This document shows, one piece after another, positions 25,677 through 28,546 of a stretch of DNA of 28,546 nt (position 1 is the first letter of the stretch; the number at the start of each line of letters is the position of its first letter). The notes under the pieces were generated by a model that did not search any database, was not told where the DNA came from, and was given only the letters and a program-made list of their open reading frames with translations. The stretch is from CAZALT01 sp964485515. GTDB lineage: Bacteria; Actinomycetota; Acidimicrobiia; Acidimicrobiales; Acidimicrobilacustridaceae. The stretch covers positions 1 to 28,546 of the forward strand of contig CAZALT010000027.1 in NCBI GenBank assembly GCA_964485515.1, written 5' to 3'. The translations under genes were made by a program, and so were the position numbers.

Positions 25677-27116
25677 ATGTCTGCGCCCAGAGTGCTGTCG
25701 ATCGTGTCGGATTCTCCGGCCGCCCTCGCTGGGTTGCTCCCCGGCGACGAGATCGTCGCGCTCAACGGCGAGGCGCCCCGCGACATCATCCGCTACCAGC
25801 TGCTCACCGACGAGCCCGAGCTGTCGGTCGTCGTCGATCGTGGTGGCCTGCTGCTCGAGCTCGACATCGAGAAGGGTGTCGGCGAGCCGCTGGGTGCCGA
25901 GGTGCACTCGGCGCTGTTCGACCAGCTCCGCACGTGCGACAACCACTGCGAGTTCTGCTTCATCTACCAGCTGCCTCCGGGACTGCGCAAGAGCCTCTAC
26001 CTGAAGGACGACGACTACCGGCTGTCGTTCCTCTACGGGAACTTCACCACGCTCACCCGATTCACCGAGCTCGACCTCGAACGGGTCATCACCGAACGGC
26101 TGTCGCCGCTCAACGTGAGCATCCACGCCACCGACCCGGACGTGCGCAACCTGATGTTGCGCAACCGGCGGGGCGGGCCCAGCCTGCGCTGGCTCCGTGC
26201 CCTGCTCGACCACGACATCGAGATCCACGGCCAGCTCGTGGTGTGCCCCGACCGCAACGACGGGGCACGGCTCGAGGACACGTTTGCCGGGATCCTCGAA
26301 CGGTTCCCCGACCTGGCGTCGGTCTGCGTCGTGCCGCTCGGCGTGTCCCGGTACAACACCGAAGATGCCATGCGTCCCCACACCCAAGACGAAGCGGCCT
26401 TCGTCGTCGACCTGGTGGAGGAGTGGCAGGAGATCTTCCGGTCCACGATCGGCCACCGCCTCGTCTACGCCTCCGACGAGTACTACCTGCTGGCGGACCG
26501 CCCGTTCCCCGCTCCGGAGGTCTACGGCGAGTTCCCGATGCACGAGGACGGCGTCGGCATGGCCCGCAGCTTCGAGCTCGAGTTCACCGGGCAGACATCT
26601 GAGGGCCTCGGCGCTCGCCCCGGGTTCTTCGCCTGGGTCGACGGCGCCCCCGCCGACGGCTACCGGGCCCCGCGGGTAGCGGTCGAGACGGCCACCGCCG
26701 CGATCTCCGCCGGCGGCTGCGGCAGCGAGGCGCAAGGCAGTGGCGGCGGCAGTCCGGTCGTCCTCCGTCCCAGCGCCCACGCACCGGTCGGCATCCTCAC
26801 CGGGCCCTACGGTGCCCGCGTCCTGGGGCCGCTCGTCGCCGAGCTTGGCCGCGACGATGTCCGGATCATCGAGGTCGCCAACGAGTTCTTCGGCGGGAAC
26901 ACCGGCGTCGCCGGCCTCATGGTCGGCGCCGACCTTGCCCGGGTGCTCGCCGAGCAGCCCGAGGGTCACCGCTACCTCCTGCCCGATGTCTGCCTCTCCC
27001 AGGGCCGCTTCCTCGACGGCACCAGTCCCGACGAGCTCCCTCGACCGGTCGAGATCATCCCCACCGACGGCATCGCGCTGCGGTCTGCTCTCCAACGCAC
27101 GAAAGTCGCCGCATGA
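25677..27116 (+). CDS. PDZ / radical-SAM / DUF512 protein
   Basis: 479 aa. An N-terminal PDZ-like segment (about 1-60: SPAALAGLLPGDEIVALNG) leads to a radical-SAM-type cluster motif Cys87-x3-Cys91-x2-Cys94 (TCDNHCEFCF), then RKSLYLKDDDYRLSFLYGNF and the barrel. The DUF512 region follows (AEQ-containing C-terminal half, with NEFFGGNTGVAGLMVG). Residues about 345-360 are a Gly/Ser-rich insert. The family is the conserved 'putative radical SAM enzyme' often found next to der in clostridia; its reaction is unknown to me. Here too it overlaps der (ATGA), which supports a ribosome-related or co-regulated role. The open frame before 25677 is the shadow of ispH. Confidence 0.9.
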   Translation: MSAPRVLSIVSDSPAALAGLLPGDEIVALNGEAPRDIIRYQLLTDEPELSVVVDRGGLLLELDIEKGVGEPLGAEVHSALFDQLRTCDNHCEFCFIYQLPPGLRKSLYLKDDDYRLSFLYGNFTTLTRFTELDLERVITERLSPLNVSIHATDPDVRNLMLRNRRGGPSLRWLRALLDHDIEIHGQLVVCPDRNDGARLEDTFAGILERFPDLASVCVVPLGVSRYNTEDAMRPHTQDEAAFVVDLVEEWQEIFRSTIGHRLVYASDEYYLLADRPFPAPEVYGEFPMHEDGVGMARSFELEFTGQTSEGLGARPGFFAWVDGAPADGYRAPRVAVETATAAISAGGCGSEAQGSGGGSPVVLRPSAHAPVGILTGPYGARVLGPLVAELGRDDVRIIEVANEFFGGNTGVAGLMVGADLARVLAEQPEGHRYLLPDVCLSQGRFLDGTSPDELPRPVEIIPTDGIALRSALQRTKVAA

Positions 27117-28441
27117 CCACCATCATTCCCACACCCCTCGCTCGTCCCACGGTCGCGGTCGTGGGTCGCCCCAACGTGGGCAAGTCCACCCTGTTCAACC
27201 GCATCGTCGGACGCCGGCTCGCCATCGTCGAGGAACGGCCCGGCGTCACGCGCGACCGCAAGGAGGTCGAGGCCGACTGGCTCGGCCGCCAGTTCACCCT
27301 CATCGACACCGGTGGCTGGATGCCGGGCGGCTCCGAGCTCGACGAGAAGGTCAGCCGCCAGAGCGAGAAGGCCATGGAAGAGGCCAGCGTCGTGTTGTTC
27401 GTCGTTGACGCCAACGCCGGGGTGATGGACGAGGAGCGTCAGATCGCGCGGCGCCTCCAGAAGATCGACACCCCGGTCATCGTCGTGGTCAACAAGGTCG
27501 ACGACACCAACCGCGAGAACTCGATCTGGGACTTCATGGAGCTGGGTCTGGGCACGCCGGTTGCCGTGAGCGCGCTGCACGGGCGGGGCACCGGTGACCT
27601 GCTCGACGACATCATCGCTCACTTCCCCGAACCTGACGATGACGTCGAAGTGGAGCCGGAGGCCGATCCCGACAAGATCTTCGCCATCGCCATCGTGGGT
27701 CGCCCCAACGTGGGCAAGTCCACCCTGTTCAACCGCCTGACGGGCGACGAGCGAGCCGTGGTGCACGACATGGCCGGCACCACCCGTGACTCCATCGACA
27801 CCATCGTCGAGACCGACGACGGCCCGGTGCGCTTCGTCGACACCGCCGGCATGCGGCGCAAGACCAAGGTCGATTCGGGCACCGAGTACTACTCGGTCGT
27901 CCGGGCCCTGCAGTCCATCGACAGCGCCGACGTCGCGCTGCTCGTGATCGACGCCACCGAGGGCGTCACCCATCAGGACCAGCGACTCGCCGAGCGCGTC
28001 GACGCCAGCGGCTGCCCCATCGTCGTGGTGCTCAACAAGTGGGAGCTGCTCTCGGCCGAGGAGCGCGCCGAAGTGACCTTCCAGGTCGAGCGTCAGCTCT
28101 ACTTCGTGGGCGACTCGCCGGTCATCAAGATCAGCGCGCTCAGCGGCAAGGGCGTCAACAAGTTGCTACCCACCCTCGAAGGCACCATCGACGACTACTC
28201 CAAGCGGGTGCCCACCCGTCAGGTCAACGACGTCTTGAAGCTGGCCCAGGCATCGCAGCCCGCACCCCACGGCGGTCGGATCCTCTACGCCACGCAGGGC
28301 GCCACCGATCCGCCCACCTTCACGTTGTTCGTCAACCGCGAGCTCCCACACACCTACCTGCGCTACATCGAGCGCCGCATCCGCGAGGACCTCGATTTCG
28401 GCAGCACTCCCATCAAGCTCCGGGTGCGCAAGCGAAGCTGA
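27113..28441 (+). CDS. der: Ribosome biogenesis GTPase Der (EngA)
   Basis: 442 aa. Double-GTPase needed for 50S subunit assembly. G domain 1 has GRPNVGKS at 18-25, DTGGW and NKVD; G domain 2 has GRPNVGKS at 196-203, DTAGM and NKWE. An acidic linker (about 168-190) joins them. The C-terminal KH-like domain (about 355-442) ends with the basic KLRVRKRS. ATG 27113 overlaps the DUF512 stop. The DNA encoding the two P-loops shares a 44-bp exact repeat. Confidence 0.98.
   Translation: MTTIIPTPLARPTVAVVGRPNVGKSTLFNRIVGRRLAIVEERPGVTRDRKEVEADWLGRQFTLIDTGGWMPGGSELDEKVSRQSEKAMEEASVVLFVVDANAGVMDEERQIARRLQKIDTPVIVVVNKVDDTNRENSIWDFMELGLGTPVAVSALHGRGTGDLLDDIIAHFPEPDDDVEVEPEADPDKIFAIAIVGRPNVGKSTLFNRLTGDERAVVHDMAGTTRDSIDTIVETDDGPVRFVDTAGMRRKTKVDSGTEYYSVVRALQSIDSADVALLVIDATEGVTHQDQRLAERVDASGCPIVVVLNKWELLSAEERAEVTFQVERQLYFVGDSPVIKISALSGKGVNKLLPTLEGTIDDYSKRVPTRQVNDVLKLAQASQPAPHGGRILYATQGATDPPTFTLFVNRELPHTYLRYIERRIREDLDFGSTPIKLRVRKRS
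27159..27202 (+). repeat. 44-bp exact direct repeat within der, copy 1
   Basis: Identical to 27693-27736, 534 bp (178 codons) downstream. It encodes the VGRPNVGKSTLFNR P-loop of G domain 1. Every wobble base matches across 14 codons, which is more than protein conservation requires. Confidence 0.95.
27693..27736 (+). repeat. 44-bp exact direct repeat within der, copy 2
   Basis: Second copy of the repeat, encoding the P-loop of G domain 2. The flanking bases differ immediately on both sides. Confidence 0.95.
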
Positions 28442-28449
28442 ACCGGAAG

Positions 28450-28503
28450 CCCCGGAGTGGGCACGAGAGGCTCGTGGGGGGTCAAGTCCCTCCTCCGACA
28501 CCA
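28450..28503 (+). pseudogene. Truncated tRNA-like 3' end (tRNA-Leu-like), with encoded CCA
   Basis: The 3' part reads as a type II tRNA: variable-arm stem ACGAG-(AGG plus one flanking base set)-CTCGT (28463-28467 with 28471-28475), T-stem GGGGG (28476-28480) with CCCTC (28488-28492) around loop GTCAAGT, acceptor strand CTCCGAC (28493-28499), discriminator A and CCA. It resembles tRNA-Leu. The loop begins with G where T54 is nearly invariant. No matching 5' GTCGGAG or anticodon arm lies upstream; der ends 8 nt before. CGGAG at 28453-28457 can pair with CTCCG, so a small tRNA-like fold lacking D and anticodon arms is possible. Most likely a relic or attachment-site fragment. Confidence 0.5.
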
Positions 28504-28504
28504 C

Positions 28505-28546
28505 CAGCCAGCACACGTGCTGGCTGCGCTTCTACCAGCACTTTTT
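28505..28546 (+). terminator. Intrinsic terminator with an overlapping alternative hairpin
   Basis: GTGCTGG (28517-28523) pairs with CCAGCAC (28535-28541) and is followed by TTTTT to the window end: a standard intrinsic terminator. A second 9-bp stem (28505-28513 with 28518-28526, loop CACG) uses the same GTGCTGG segment, so the two hairpins exclude each other. It serves der and any transcript of the tRNA-like fragment. Confidence 0.75.

Overview
The window is high-GC, densely packed chromosomal DNA from an actinobacterium, most likely a deep-branching one such as Acidimicrobiia (inferred from gene content and order, not from a marker search). The order TPR protein / HAD phosphatase / tlyA / nadK / recN / pyrG / Nudix / xerD / scpA / scpB / rluB / cmk / der is the core order I recall for Mycobacterium tuberculosis (about Rv1691-Rv1713) and Streptomyces. 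No phage, transposon, CRISPR array or obvious defence locus is visible.

Layout. The left edge holds the 3' part of a 5S rRNA and its terminator. Then come a TPR protein with a long Ser/Gly/Arg-rich N-terminus (231-1655), a 336-bp spacer with leader-like features, a class I DhnA-type fructose-bisphosphate aldolase (1992-3047), and three reverse-strand genes: a DUF1015 protein, a large membrane DUF4012 protein and a small LPXTG surface protein. These four genes, aldolase included, interrupt the usual TPR-HAD adjacency. From 7840 rightward the core block is: HAD phosphatase, phasin/histone-like protein, tlyA, nadK, recN, pyrG, Nudix hydrolase, xerD, TraR/DksA zinc-finger protein and HD protein. 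Reverse-strand trpS is divergent from scpA-scpB-rluB-aroH-tyrA-aroA-cmk-plsC. Reverse-strand ispH is divergent from a PDZ/radical-SAM DUF512 protein and der. The right edge carries a truncated tRNA-like 3' end and a strong intrinsic terminator.

How the genes fit together. Chromosome maintenance is represented by recN, xerD and scpAB; ribosome and RNA work by tlyA, rluB, der and trpS; nucleotide and cofactor supply by nadK, pyrG, cmk and the Nudix enzyme; aromatic amino acids by aroH-tyrA-aroA; lipids and isoprenoids by plsC and ispH. Genes inside transcription units are linked by 1-8 bp stop/start overlaps, including TTGA and one apparent CTGA.

The clearest pattern is regulatory. Nine genes have a TANNNT -10-like hexamer ending only 5-9 nt before the start codon and no Shine-Dalgarno sequence, which is the signature of leaderless transcripts. 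One such hexamer contains the stop codon of the upstream gene. Other points worth a second look are a possible CTG start for tlyA, a 15-bp palindrome between ispH and the radical-SAM gene, a possible leader peptide before the aldolase, and the tRNA relic. I found no clearly new multi-gene system; most of the window is conserved housekeeping DNA.
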